From Oceanobacillus sp. FSL K6-2867 (GTDB taxonomy: Bacteria; Bacillota; Bacilli; Bacillales; Amphibacillaceae), in contig NZ_CP150144.1 of the NCBI RefSeq assembly GCF_037963145.1, positions 3,658,001 to 3,722,000 of the forward strand: a DNA stretch of 64,000 nt, given 5' to 3'. Of this stretch, positions 48,127-57,966 are shown in pieces; positions within the stretch are counted from its first letter, which is position 1, and every line of letters begins with the position of its first letter. The translations under genes and the position numbers were made by a program. The notes under the pieces were generated by a model. The model had not been told where the DNA came from. It worked only from the letters and a program-made list of their open reading frames with translations, and did no database searches.

Positions 48127-48405
48127 ATGAAAGTCAGCCATCTTGAAATCTACACAAGGCCTACATGCTCGGATTGCCAAGACTTGAAAAAATTCTTGCA
48201 AAGTAATTATATTCCTTTTAAAGAATATAATTTAGCAAAACAGCCATCGAAAGAAAAAGATCTTATAAAGATCACTGGAAATAGAATCGTGCCAACACTT
48301 GTTTTTACAAAACCATCCTTTTTTGGGCTGATGAGAAAACCGAAAAGTTTGATAGGGTTTGAGAGAAACAAGGATGAAATAAAGAAGCTATTAAAGATAG
48401 GCTAG
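48127..48405 (+). CDS. Glutaredoxin-like protein with CSDC site
   Basis: A 92-aa thioredoxin-fold protein. EIYTRPTCSDCQDLKKFL gives a CSDC redox pair at residues 15-18, and RIVPTLVF contains the cis-proline. A basic insert FGLMRKPKSLIGFERNK replaces the usual C-terminal loop. It differs from the two VLGFDP-type proteins to the left. GGGGGTAAG precedes the ATG. The partner is unknown. Confidence 0.8.
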   Translation: MKVSHLEIYTRPTCSDCQDLKKFLQSNYIPFKEYNLAKQPSKEKDLIKITGNRIVPTLVFTKPSFFGLMRKPKSLIGFERNKDEIKKLLKIG

Positions 48406-48461
48406 TAGTCTGGATTAGATAATCTGATATTTAGTTTAATAGACTTTTTGTAAACAGACTA

Positions 48462-48481
48462 TACCCTCCTTGGGTACGGTA
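48462..48481 (+). promoter_or_regulatory. CsoR-type operator before the siroheme-reductase-like gene
   Basis: TACCCTCCTTGGGTACGGTA has the same TACC-N12-GGTA layout as the sites before copZ and csoR. A TTGTAA -35-like box lies about 10 bases upstream. Confidence 0.65.
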
Positions 48482-48514
48482 ATTGCAATTAGTTTAAAAA
48501 AGGGGGAATGATCA

Positions 48515-49141
48515 ATGAATCCGGACACCGATGGTAAAAAAATAAAAATTGCAGTAAATGGTGGAATAGCGTTTGGAGCAAAACTAAACTCTAAACAACT
48601 GATGACACTTTCAAAGTATATGAATGAAGATGATGAGTTAGAATTAACAACCTTCCAGCAATTGTATATAGAGATTCCAGAGAATAGAAAAGAAGAAATT
48701 ATAGCTGAATTTGAACGTACAGGGCTGGCGTGTTATCCAGTAGGAAATTACGTAAAGAGCTTAAGAACATGTAATTTTTGTAAGGGGGAAGAAAGAGAAG
48801 GCATGCCAGTAGCAAAAGAATTAAATCGGCGTATTGCAGGAAAACCAGTGCCTTTCACTTTAAAAGTAGCTTATACAGGCTGTATTATTGGCTGCGGTGA
48901 ACCAATGTTAAGCGACATCGGAGTTATGAAATATAAAGATCATTATAATTTATATGTCGGAGGAAAAGCAAAGGGAAAGGATGCAGAGGTTGGCATCTTG
49001 CTGAAGGAAAATTTAACACCAGAGGAATTGTACGATACCGTAGACCAGATCATTGACACCTATTCACAGAAAGGCAAAAAGCGGGAGACATTCTTTAAAT
49101 TCTGGAAGAGGGTGGGTAAGGATAATTTAGAAGTTATATAA
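48515..49141 (+). CDS. Small nitrite/sulfite reductase-like protein
   Basis: A 208-aa protein with the ferredoxin-like half-domain (GGIAFGAKLNSKQLMTLS) and one 4Fe-4S/siroheme-type half of nitrite and sulfite reductases. Cysteines are at residues 86 and 89 (RTCNFC) and 123 and 127 (TGCIIGC), so the first pair is C-x2-C rather than the usual C-x5-C. The normal enzyme has two such halves and about 500 residues. It may be a one-half siroheme protein for sulfur handling; reaction and donor are unknown. GGGGGAATG precedes the ATG. Confidence 0.8.
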   Translation: MNPDTDGKKIKIAVNGGIAFGAKLNSKQLMTLSKYMNEDDELELTTFQQLYIEIPENRKEEIIAEFERTGLACYPVGNYVKSLRTCNFCKGEEREGMPVAKELNRRIAGKPVPFTLKVAYTGCIIGCGEPMLSDIGVMKYKDHYNLYVGGKAKGKDAEVGILLKENLTPEELYDTVDQIIDTYSQKGKKRETFFKFWKRVGKDNLEVI

Positions 49142-49438
49142 AATTTATTATTCCGTTGTGGATTTATAAATAGGTGAAAGAAAATAATTACCCTTCTCCA
49201 TAATACCTGAAGCAAATGCTCTATTGGCACTTTTCTTTACCTATAAACAAAAGATGGCAAAATAGAATAATTCCAAGTGTTAAAAGAGACTTAAGTTATT
49301 TTGTATATTATAAGGAAATCTCGTCAAAGTTTGAGAATATATATTGATGGAAATAGGAAAGTATCGGCGATATAATCCGGACAGCAGCATGATATAGATG
49401 AGTATTGAAATGAAAAGTGCAGGTTTAAGTGTTCTTTG
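49142..49438. other. Intergenic stretch before csoR
   Basis: About 300 bases with no ORF, no strong hairpin and no recognised motif. Confidence 0.3.
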
Positions 49439-49468
49439 TTGACAAAAATACTATATGGGGGTATAGTA
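49439..49468 (+). promoter_or_regulatory. csoR-copA promoter and CsoR operator
   Basis: TTGACA and TATAGT are 17 bases apart. TACTATATGGGGGTATAGTA (49449-49468), a near-perfect palindrome of the Bacillus CsoR type, covers the spacer and -10 box. Confidence 0.88.
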
Positions 49469-49497
49469 TAGTTATAACAGAAAAGGAAGTGAATCAT

Positions 49498-49800
49498 TTG
49501 GATAAATTCTTACATGATCACCCAAGTAAACCTAGAACACAAGATGAAATGCAAAAAGTCATTAATCGTTTAAAACGTATAGAAGGTCAAGTTCGAGGAA
49601 TACAGAAAATGGTGGAAGAAGATCGCTATTGCGTTGATATATTAGTGCAAATAAGTGCAATACAATCGGCGTTAAAGCAAGTAGGATTCTCTGTCACAGA
49701 ACGCCATATTAACCATTGTGTCAGTGATGCGATTAAACAAGGCGAAGGTAAAGAATCCATTGAGGAATTAATGAGTGTATTGAAACAGTTTTCAAAATAG
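49498..49800 (+). CDS. csoR: Copper-sensing repressor CsoR
   Basis: A 100-aa DUF156 repressor. With TTG at 49498 as start (AAAGGAAGTG upstream) the Cu(I) ligands are Cys45 (RYCVDIL), His70 and Cys74 (RHINHC), the exact B. subtilis CsoR numbering. Copper binding releases it from the operator upstream. It is the first gene of a csoR-copA-copZ operon. It coexists with CstR at 44600, and the two can be told apart by the histidine. Confidence 0.94.
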   Translation: MDKFLHDHPSKPRTQDEMQKVINRLKRIEGQVRGIQKMVEEDRYCVDILVQISAIQSALKQVGFSVTERHINHCVSDAIKQGEGKESIEELMSVLKQFSK

Positions 49801-49812
49801 GGGGGGATTATT

Positions 49813-52197
49813 GTGAGCGAAACAAATCATGCAACACTAGGAATAACTGGAATGACTTGTGCCGCCTGTTCCACTCGGGTTGAAAAAGTGTTAAATAAGA
49901 TGGACGGTGTCGACGCCCAAGTCAATTTAACAACGGAAAAGGCAACCGTAGACTACGATTCAGAAAAAACAACTATAGAAGAAATAACGAAAAAAATTGA
50001 AAATGTGGGCTACGGAGTTTTAATGGAAAAAGCAGAATTAGATGTTTTTGGCATGACCTGTGCCGCTTGTTCGACACGTATTGAAAAGGTATTGAATAAG
50101 CAGGAAGGGGTTAATTTTGCAACAGTAAACTTAACAACAGAAACTGCGTCCATAGAATATAATCCTGGTTTAGTTGATATAAAAGCAATAATTGAAAAAA
50201 TCAAAAATGTGGGTTACGATGCGAAACCGAAGGCGGAAGCAGAAGAAAAACAAACGCATAAAGAAAAAGAAATTAAAAATATGCAGACGAAATTAATCAT
50301 TTCAGCTGTGTTAGCTGCACCGTTATTAGTAACCATGTTGGTTCATTTATTTAATATGGCGATACCAGATATATTTATGAATCCATGGTTCCAATTTGCT
50401 CTTGCGACACCAGTTCAATTTATTATAGGATGGCAGTTTTATGTTGGTGCGTATAAAAACCTTCGAAATGGTGGAGCGAACATGGATGTGCTTGTTGCAT
50501 TAGGTACAAGTGCTGCCTATTTTTATAGTTTATATGAAGCATTTAAGACTATTGGCAATCCTGCATATATGCCACATCTATATTTTGAAACGAGTGCTGT
50601 ATTAATCACATTGATTTTATTTGGAAAGTATCTGGAAGCACGGGCAAAAAGCCAGACAACGAATGCACTATCCTCATTACTCAATTTACAGGCAAAAGAA
50701 GCTCGCGTAATCAGGGATAACGAGGAAATCATGATTCCTGCCAGCGAAGTTGTTGTTGGTGATCGGCTAGTTGTAAAACCCGGTGAGAAAATACCTGTTG
50801 ATGGTATCGTTGTTAAGGGAAGAACTTCAGTAGATGAATCGATGATTACCGGGGAATCCATTCCTATTGAAAAGGAAGTTGATGCTCCTATCATTGGATC
50901 AACAATAAATAAGAATGGCTCCATCGAAATGGAAGCGACAAAGGTAGGAAAAGATACCGCTCTTGCATCAATTGTAAAAATAGTCGAGGATGCACAAGGA
51001 TCAAAAGCGCCAATTCAACGATTGGCCGATGTTATTTCAGGTTATTTCGTACCAATTGTTGTTGTCATAGCTATTTTAACATTTACTGCCTGGATTATAC
51101 TTGTTGAGCCTGGCCAGTTTGAACCAGCTTTAGTTGCAGCAATTGCTGTACTTGTTATCGCATGTCCTTGTGCGTTAGGACTTGCAACACCAACTTCTAT
51201 TATGGTTGGAACAGGTAAAGCAGCAGAGAATGGAATCCTTTTTAAAGGTGGGGAACATTTAGAAAGAACCCATCAATTAGAGGCAATCGTTCTTGATAAA
51301 ACAGGAACCATCACAAAAGGAAAACCTGAAGTAACAAACTTCTCAGGTGATGAAGAAACGTTACAGCTGCTAGCAAGTGCAGAAAAAGGTTCAGAGCATC
51401 CACTTGCAGAAGCAATTGTCGCCTATGCAACAGAAAGAAATATTAATTTAATGGAAGTTGATGATTTCTCTGCAATACCTGGCCATGGCATCGAAGTCAG
51501 AATTTCAAATAATCATATCCTTGTAGGAAATCGAAAACTCATGCAAGACCATCAAATTGATGTTAGCGACGTGGAACAAGAATTAGTTGATTATGAGATT
51601 GATGGAAAAACTGCAATGCTAATTGCTATTGATGGACAGTATCGGGGAATTGTTGCTGTTGCAGATACCATTAAAGAAACAGCACCACAAGCTATTCAAG
51701 AATTAAAAGCGCAAGGCTTGGAAGTTATCATGTTAACAGGTGACAACGAGCGAACAGCACAAGCCATTGCGAAACAGGTTGGCATTGATAAAGTAATTGC
51801 CCAAGTGTTACCTGAAGAAAAGGCGGATAAAGTGAAAGAAATTCAAGATAATGGTAAAAAGGTTGCAATGGTTGGAGATGGTGTAAATGATGCTCCGGCA
51901 CTCGCAATCGCTGATATTGGAATTGCAATTGGTACGGGAACAGAGGTAGCAATTGAAGCTGCCGACGTAACGATTCTTGGTGGTGAATTACTGCTTATTC
52001 CAAAAGCAATCAAAATTAGCCATGAGACAATTAAAAATATTCGTCAAAACCTATTCTGGGCTTTCGGATATAATACAGCGGGAATCCCAGTCGCAGCAGT
52101 TGGATTGCTTGCACCATGGGTTGCTGGTGCGGCAATGGCATTAAGTTCAGTAAGTGTTGTTTCGAACGCACTTCGCTTAAAACGAGTGAAATTATAA
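49813..52197 (+). CDS. copA: Copper-exporting P1B-type ATPase
   Basis: A 794-aa Cu(I) pump. Two N-terminal HMA domains carry GMTCAACS (near residues 14 and 82). The membrane part follows, with the transport motif [12 protein letters not shown], the phosphorylation site DKTGTITKG, the HP motif [10 protein letters not shown] and [10 protein letters not shown]. The C-terminal helices contain the YN and MxxSS motifs ([21 protein letters not shown]) specific for copper ATPases. It starts at GTG after a G-rich site 12 bases behind csoR. Confidence 0.96.
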   Translation: MSETNHATLGITGMTCAACSTRVEKVLNKMDGVDAQVNLTTEKATVDYDSEKTTIEEITKKIENVGYGVLMEKAELDVFGMTCAACSTRIEKVLNKQEGVNFATVNLTTETASIEYNPGLVDIKAIIEKIKNVGYDAKPKAEAEEKQTHKEKEIKNMQTKLIISAVLAAPLLVTMLVHLFNMAIPDIFMNPWFQFALATPVQFIIGWQFYVGAYKNLRNGGANMDVLVALGTSAAYFYSLYEAFKTIGNPAYMPHLYFETSAVLITLILFGKYLEARAKSQTTNALSSLLNLQAKEARVIRDNEEIMIPASEVVVGDRLVVKPGEKIPVDGIVVKGRTSVDESMITGESIPIEKEVDAPIIGSTINKNGSIEMEATKVGKDTALASIVKIVEDAQGSKAPIQRLADVISGYFVPIVVVIAILTFTAWIILVEPGQFEPALVAAIAVLVIACPCALGLATPTSIMVGTGKAAENGILFKGGEHLERTHQLEAIVLDKTGTITKGKPEVTNFSGDEETLQLLASAEKGSEHPLAEAIVAYATERNINLMEVDDFSAIPGHGIEVRISNNHILVGNRKLMQDHQIDVSDVEQELVDYEIDGKTAMLIAIDGQYRGIVAVADTIKETAPQAIQELKAQGLEVIMLTGDNERTAQAIAKQVGIDKVIAQVLPEEKADKVKEIQDNGKKVAMVGDGVNDAPALAIADIGIAIGTGTEVAIEAADVTILGGELLLIPKAIKISHETIKNIRQNLFWAFGYNTAGIPVAAVGLLAPWVAGAAMALSSVSVVSNALRLKRVKL

Positions 52198-52221
52198 AAA
52201 GACAGCTTTTGAGGAGGTGAT

Positions 52222-52431
52222 ATGATGCAAACAAGAATATTAGATGTTAAAGGAATGTCATGCGGCCACTGCAAAATGTCAGTGGAAGGGGCACTAAATA
52301 AATTAGATGGTGTAACTGACACAGAAGTTGATTTAGACTCTGGTAAAGTTGAAGTTACTTATGACGAAGCAAAAGTTTCTTTGGAAAATATGAAAGAAAC
52401 TGTTGAAGACCAAGGTTACGATGTAGCTTAA
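52222..52431 (+). CDS. copZ: Copper chaperone CopZ (second copy)
   Basis: A 69-aa HMA domain with MSCGHC at residues 11-16 and the ending EDQGYDVA. It follows copA by 24 bases with GAGGAGGTG upstream, so it is the operon chaperone for CopA. Tandem ATG codons make residue 1 or 2 the start. Confidence 0.94.
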   Translation: MMQTRILDVKGMSCGHCKMSVEGALNKLDGVTDTEVDLDSGKVEVTYDEAKVSLENMKETVEDQGYDVA

Positions 52432-52442
52432 AATTACTTGGT

Positions 52443-52477
52443 GAAGCTGGTTTCCTGAATAGGGAACCAGCTTTTTT
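52443..52477 (+). terminator. Terminator of the csoR-copA-copZ operon
   Basis: GAAGCTGGTTTCC pairs with GGAACCAGCTT with a small offset and TTTTTT follows. The following 190 bases to 52664 hold nothing recognised. Confidence 0.85.
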
Positions 52478-52664
52478 GCAACAACAATTACCATTGCTAC
52501 TAAAATGTATTAGCACTTGTCATGCAGATCGACAAAGAAACTAGAAAAAGTAACTGTTCTTCGCTCAATCAAAGTTTAGGATAGGTACTTTTTAGCAAGT
52601 AATTTATTTGATTTCAAGATCAATCGCTCTTAAGGCAATTATTGATTTAAAACAAATCGTCACA

Positions 52665-53606
52665 TTAAGTACGGGTATTATAGCGTTTCTTATCATTTTG
52701 CCTGCGTTTATCTTTATGTTGCTTAAAATCCCAAGTTGACAAAAAAGCCTTTGCAGAATCATAACCTGCCTGAAGGAGTAAACTGGTTTGCTGCTCAGTC
52801 AAATCAAAGTTGGTTGTGCTAATATCTCCAGTTGGAATTTGAATCGTACGATCTATCGTCATGTCATTCAAATGACGTAAATCATGCGCTTGAAGCATTG
52901 TTGTGAATATATTTCTGAAAAGATGGATTGGTGTTGGTATGATTGGGTCTATGTTAATTTCATCTTTTACAAAATGAAAACCAAAAGTCGGAAAACGGGG
53001 GTTTTCTGTATCGAAAATCCATATCGGAAAATTACTTAGAAGTCCGCCATCTAAAATATAGGATTTTTTTCGCTTATTTGTTTTCCAGATAACCGGACGA
53101 AAGAAAAATGGTAGACAAGTACTCATCATTACGGCAGTTGATATTTTTAAATCCGCAGGTGTCAACATATAGCGTTCTAAGTCGTCTGGTAAAATAAGAA
53201 TTTGACCATTCGAGACATCGGAGGCGATAATCTTTAATTTTCCATCTGGAAGATCCGCAAAAGTCCTTATACCTTGTTTGAAAAGGAGGGAATCCATCCA
53301 TTTCTCCACATAATCATTTTTATAAATTCCTTGATGCACGAGTAATTCTAAAATGTTACCAAAAAGAGGGATTCTATTCAGAATTGTCCTACCTCGAAGT
53401 TTTGAAAAGTCTAGTACACTCATTTGTTCTTTAATTTCATCACTTTTATAACCGCTAGCAAGAAGGGTTGCAACAATAGCTCCTGCAGATGTTCCAGCAA
53501 TTCGTATCCATTCTACATTTGCTTCTTCCATTGCTTTAATTGCGCCAATAAAAGCAACTCCTCTGGACCCGCCACCCTCAAAAACAGCATCTGCTTTTAT
53601 TTCCAT
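52665..53606 (-). CDS. Patatin-like phospholipase
   Basis: A 313-aa protein of the patatin/RssA group. The oxyanion motif EGGGSRGVAFIGA is followed by the nucleophile GTSAGAI (Ser near residue 43) and the dyad aspartate in LDGGLLSNFP. The Ser-Asp dyad is complete, so lipid acyl hydrolase activity is expected. A basic tail (KQHKDKRRQNDKKRYNTR) may bind membranes. The ATG at 53606 is chosen; a GTG one codon earlier is equally possible. It stands alone. Confidence 0.88.
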   Translation of the reverse strand: MEIKADAVFEGGGSRGVAFIGAIKAMEEANVEWIRIAGTSAGAIVATLLASGYKSDEIKEQMSVLDFSKLRGRTILNRIPLFGNILELLVHQGIYKNDYVEKWMDSLLFKQGIRTFADLPDGKLKIIASDVSNGQILILPDDLERYMLTPADLKISTAVMMSTCLPFFFRPVIWKTNKRKKSYILDGGLLSNFPIWIFDTENPRFPTFGFHFVKDEINIDPIIPTPIHLFRNIFTTMLQAHDLRHLNDMTIDRTIQIPTGDISTTNFDLTEQQTSLLLQAGYDSAKAFLSTWDFKQHKDKRRQNDKKRYNTRT

Positions 53607-54247
53607 CACCCCACAAGAAATGTTAATTAATTTTTAACTAGAGTTATAATTTTGATAGTAGAAAAAAACAGCGAAAAAAAGGAGCTCATAAAAATTGTGA
53701 TGCCCAAAACCAAATTAAGATTTTGTCTTTATTGATAGAAAGTCAGATACATGATTTTCTTTATTGAGATTTTAGCATAAAAAGTTGTTTGTGCACATGA
53801 TTGTTTTATTGTTTGTTTATCTTATCGTTATGTGAAAATTGGAATTGAAAATAACCACAGAAACATGTAACAGTTATATTGATATAAAATAAAAATTTCC
53901 TGTCCAAGATGATAACGGCAATCTAGTAAGGCTAGTAGAACTATGAAAAAATGTGATTGGCATGGGAAGAAACCATCAAACACTGTGATTTGTATCCTTT
54001 GTACATATGTATACTGTAACATACTTGCATATGATTGTTTTTCAAAGGCTTTACTTCCCTTCACTGTTGTTTTTTCATTGTAACAGTGCAGAGATATGAT
54101 TGGGGGCAGTTAACTAGTTTACCAGTAGTTCATGTATTCATAGTAAGCGTAAAAAACATAAATGCACATGTTTAGATTTAATATTGTTTTTTTATACAAT
54201 AGAGATAGCCCTATAAGAGTATTTTGGAAATGAGAGGATGGATATGC
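53607..54247. other. Long AT-rich intergenic stretch
   Basis: About 640 bases with no ORF showing coding character and no recognised RNA. Minus-strand short frames here are not supported by ribosome sites. A promoter for the phospholipase gene should lie at its left end. Confidence 0.35.
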
Positions 54248-54889
<642 letters not shown>

Positions 54890-55153
54890 ATTTGCGATGG
54901 GCAGTTAATGAATGATGAAATGTCAATAATTAGAAGGTATTACATAAGAATACGCATCGTAGAATATGAAAGGGTAAAAAACTCTCTTGTATTAAAGCAA
55001 GGGATTTTAATCTTATTATGGCATACCTGAATTTTTTACAAAATGTCATTGAACTTTGTAATAAGAGGTACGTGGTATTATCATAAAATAGTAAATAACG
55101 TTCTTGTGCTCCACCTATAAATTAGGGAATAAGATTACTATTATCCTGGATAG
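54890..55153. other. Intergenic stretch after the namA remnant
   Basis: About 260 bases with no gene or structured element recognised. Confidence 0.3.
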
Positions 55154-55780
55154 ATGAAAAAAGGGGGGGTGTTAACTATACCTAAAAGAGTCGGAATAAT
55201 TAGTTGGATAGCTACGTGTTTTTATTTTGTTATAGAGCCATTATTTATGATGACTTCAACGGCTCCATATAGTCTGATGCAGCACGCGATGAGCGATCTA
55301 GGTGTTACATCTTGTGGGAATTATACATATGCAATCGCGCTACATGAAATTTGTTCGCCGTATCATTTATGGATGAATGTGTTATTTATCATAAATGGAA
55401 TCACAATGACAGTTGGTGTTTTGTACCTGGCACAATATTTACAAAAAAAATTCATAACTAAATTGGCAACCATCTTTATAATTATCCTTGCTTTAGGAAA
55501 TATTGTCTCCGGATTTATACCAGCTGATGTTGATTTGTTTTGGCATTCAATCGTAGCACAAATTGGTATGATTACTGTTTTGCCTGGACTATGGATTTAT
55601 GCAAAGGTATTAGATAGTGGTAAACGGTGGACGTGTTTATGCTTTTTTGTCCTGATTATAATATTTATCCTAATTATCCTTCTGCTTTTTATACCACTTC
55701 CGGCAGGATTATTGCAAAGACTATTTTACGCTGTCATTTTCTTATGGGGTACAGTGCTGACTTTTATTCTTACGGATTGA
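55154..55780 (+). CDS. DUF998 family membrane protein
   Basis: About 200-208 aa with six predicted helices (ISWIATCFYFVIEPLF, then LFIINGITMTVGVLYL, then IIILALGNIVSGFIP). The sequence SLMQHAMSDLG and the FIPADVD turn are typical of DUF998. Function unknown. The start is unclear: ATG at 55154 has no ribosome site, GTG at 55169 overlaps the G run, and an ATA at 55178 lies 8 bases after the G7 run. Confidence 0.7.
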   Translation: MKKGGVLTIPKRVGIISWIATCFYFVIEPLFMMTSTAPYSLMQHAMSDLGVTSCGNYTYAIALHEICSPYHLWMNVLFIINGITMTVGVLYLAQYLQKKFITKLATIFIIILALGNIVSGFIPADVDLFWHSIVAQIGMITVLPGLWIYAKVLDSGKRWTCLCFFVLIIIFILIILLLFIPLPAGLLQRLFYAVIFLWGTVLTFILTD

Positions 55781-55852
55781 AGCTTAACTCAAGCTAATTG
55801 TGAACAAATGAGACTAGATCAAAAGTATTTTTATGAAGTAGAAATCGCACAT

Positions 55853-55973
55853 GATTGTTGCAAATAATCGGCTCCGGAAATATTCTCCGCGCATCCAGTG
55901 GCGGCTGGTGAGCCCTCTTGTGTATCGGACTACGATGTCTAACCTCTTCCGCAGGAGTCTACGTATGTTTCCA
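55853..55973 (-). repeat. Interspersed repeat fragment
   Basis: A GC-richer block in AT-rich DNA. On the minus strand it contains GTAGACTCCTGCGGAAGAGG, then GGGCTCACCAGCCGCC and GCGGAGAATATTTCCGGAGC. These blocks resemble a dispersed non-coding repeat that is common between genes in Bacillaceae. The ends contain weak inverted similarity (CTCCGGAAAT / CTTCCGCAGGAG). The rest of 55781-56133 is empty. Confidence 0.5.
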
Positions 55974-56133
55974 ACACTAAGTTTGTACATCATTCACGTT
56001 TAACATTAAACACTTTAGTTATGTCCCAGCCGCCTCTCCTAATATTGCCCCAAATCTTCCATGTGAACCCATTTAATGATTCAAGTTTTTTAAAGCATAA
56101 ATAGGGAAATGTTATAAAAGGAGAATTCACAGA

Positions 56134-57417
56134 ATGGAGATGGGTACGATGTCAGATACAAATCAAATGCCTCGTGAAGAAGGTATAGATCACAGCATAA
56201 GCCTTATGAGAGAGGGGTATATGTACATTTTGAACCGACGTCATAGTTTTAATTCTGAGATTTTCGAAACGAGATTACTTGGTAAGAAGGCTATCTGCAT
56301 GGGAGGTGAGGCAGCTGCTGAGATTTTTTATGACACGGAAAAATTCAAGCGAAAAGATGCTGCGCCAAATCGCGTTATTCAAACATTGTTTGGTAAGAAT
56401 GGTGTTCAAGCTTTGGATGGCCAAAATCACAAACATCGAAAAGAAATGTTTATGTCCATTATGTCCACAGAGGGACTTCAAAGCTTAAAAGACATTACGA
56501 ATAAGCAGTGGAAGTTAGCAATAAGTAAGTGGCAACAGATGAATGAGGTTGTTCTGTATGAAGAAGTGAAAGAAATTCTTTGCAGAACAGCTTGCCAGTG
56601 GGCAGGTGTTCCACTGGAAGATGATGATGTGAAGAAAGTGACAAAAGATTTGGCAGCGATGTTCGAATCACCAGCTGCTATTGGTCCAGCCCATTGGTCA
56701 GGAAGACATGCGCGGAATAGAGTCGAAAAATGGATGGGTGAGTTAATTGAAAGGGTCCGCAATGGGGAAATAAATCCACCAGCAGATACAGCTTTACATA
56801 AATTTAGCTGGCATCGTGACTTGGAAGGAAACCTTTTGAATACGAATACGGCTTCTGTGGAAGTAATTAATATCTTGAGGCCTATAGTGGCAATTTCTAT
56901 ATTCATTAATTTTACGGTACTTGCATTGCATCATTATCCTGAGGAAATGGAGAAACTAAAAACGTGCGATGAAAAATATGCTCTGATGTTTGTACAGGAA
57001 GTACGCCGATTTTATCCGTTTTTTCCATTTGCAGCAGCATTAGTAAAAAAAGATTTCATCTGGAACAACTATAAATTTGAAGAAGGTACACTGACATTGC
57101 TGGATCTTTATGGCACAAATCATGCCCCTGAAATTTGGGAGAATCCTGATATTTTTAATCCTGAACGGTTTGACGACTGGAGAGGAAGTCCGTTTAGCTT
57201 TATACCGCAAGGAGGCGGTGACCACTTTATGGGTCATCGCTGTGCTGGAGAGTGGGTCACCATTGAAGTAATGAAAGTAAGCCTTGCTCATTTGGCTAAC
57301 CAGATGGAATACGATATCCCGGACCAAGATTTAAGTTACAGCATGGTGAACGTTCCAAGTATCCCTCATAGCGAAATAGTATTAAAGCATGTGAAACAAA
57401 TAATGAACAATGAATAA
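56134..57417 (+). CDS. Cytochrome P450 CYP152-type fatty-acid peroxygenase
   Basis: A 427-aa heme-thiolate protein. It matches the CYP152 layout (B. subtilis YbdT/P450-BSbeta): the I-helix region has RPIVAISIF, where the Arg-Pro pair binds the fatty-acid carboxylate in place of the usual acid-alcohol pair. The [12 protein letters not shown]-helix motif and the heme loop [10 protein letters not shown] are present. It would use hydrogen peroxide to hydroxylate or decarboxylate long-chain fatty acids without a reductase. AAAGGAG is 10 bases before the ATG. Confidence 0.92.
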   Translation: MEMGTMSDTNQMPREEGIDHSISLMREGYMYILNRRHSFNSEIFETRLLGKKAICMGGEAAAEIFYDTEKFKRKDAAPNRVIQTLFGKNGVQALDGQNHKHRKEMFMSIMSTEGLQSLKDITNKQWKLAISKWQQMNEVVLYEEVKEILCRTACQWAGVPLEDDDVKKVTKDLAAMFESPAAIGPAHWSGRHARNRVEKWMGELIERVRNGEINPPADTALHKFSWHRDLEGNLLNTNTASVEVINILRPIVAISIFINFTVLALHHYPEEMEKLKTCDEKYALMFVQEVRRFYPFFPFAAALVKKDFIWNNYKFEEGTLTLLDLYGTNHAPEIWENPDIFNPERFDDWRGSPFSFIPQGGGDHFMGHRCAGEWVTIEVMKVSLAHLANQMEYDIPDQDLSYSMVNVPSIPHSEIVLKHVKQIMNNE

Positions 57418-57462
57418 AGCAAAGCTCGTTTTCTCAAATAAGGAGTAAAACGGGCTTTGCTA
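57418..57462 (+). terminator. Terminator after the P450 gene
   Basis: AGCAAAGCTCGTTTT pairs with AAAACGGGCTTTGCT with wobbles. Confidence 0.85.
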
Positions 57463-57551
57463 ATAAATACTGCAATTAAAGCCTGACAATCATTCTATCT
57501 ATATAAGGATGGTTCTATATTAATACTATCCAGCACAGTTAAAAAAATATG

Positions 57552-57580
57552 TTGTCTATATAAGCAAATAATTATATAAT
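57552..57580 (+). promoter_or_regulatory. ars operon promoter
   Basis: TTGTCT and TATAAT are 17 bases apart, just before arsR. No ArsR operator palindrome could be fixed with confidence. Confidence 0.65.
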
Positions 57581-57606
57581 AATCTCTTATGAGGGAGGGA
57601 AGATCC

Positions 57607-57951
57607 ATGTTAAACACTGTTGTTGAAATAGATAAAGCAGCAATGATTTTAAAATTATTAGGTGATAAAACTCGTTTAATTATGGTTAAAATACTCGATA
57701 CTCATGATTGCTGTGTTTGTGAATTTGTGGAGATTTTTAAAATGAGTCAGCCAGCAATTAGTCAACATTTACGTAAATTAAAGGATATTGGATTGGTAAA
57801 GGAAGAACGTCGTGGTCAGTGGATTTTTTATTCGACAGATAAAAATAATGAATATTATTCTTTTGTCAAAATGATTTTAAAACAATTGCCAAATCAAGAT
57901 GAGAAGTTAATAGAACTAAAAGAAAAAGGTGTGCGGATTATGTGTCGCTAA
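57607..57951 (+). CDS. arsR: Arsenite-responsive repressor ArsR
   Basis: A 114-aa winged-helix repressor. The alpha-3 site holds CCVCE (Cys35, Cys36, Cys38), the arsenite/antimonite sensor of this family, and the recognition helix reads MSQPAISQHLRKLKDIGLV. ATG at 57607 follows GAGGGAGGGAAG; an in-frame ATG six codons earlier lies within that site. It is the first gene of arsR-arsB-arsC. Confidence 0.92.
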   Translation: MLNTVVEIDKAAMILKLLGDKTRLIMVKILDTHDCCVCEFVEIFKMSQPAISQHLRKLKDIGLVKEERRGQWIFYSTDKNNEYYSFVKMILKQLPNQDEKLIELKEKGVRIMCR

Positions 57952-57966
57952 CTGGAGGTAAAAGTT

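Noticed and set aside
49222..49245. TTGGCACTTTTCTTT as a possible sigma-54 promoter
   Set aside because: The GC of the -12 element is missing and the downstream gene has a clear sigma-A/CsoR promoter.
55853..56060. Insertion sequence suspected from the GC-rich block
   Set aside because: No transposase frame, no terminal inverted repeats of adequate length and no target duplication were found; it is listed as a dispersed repeat.
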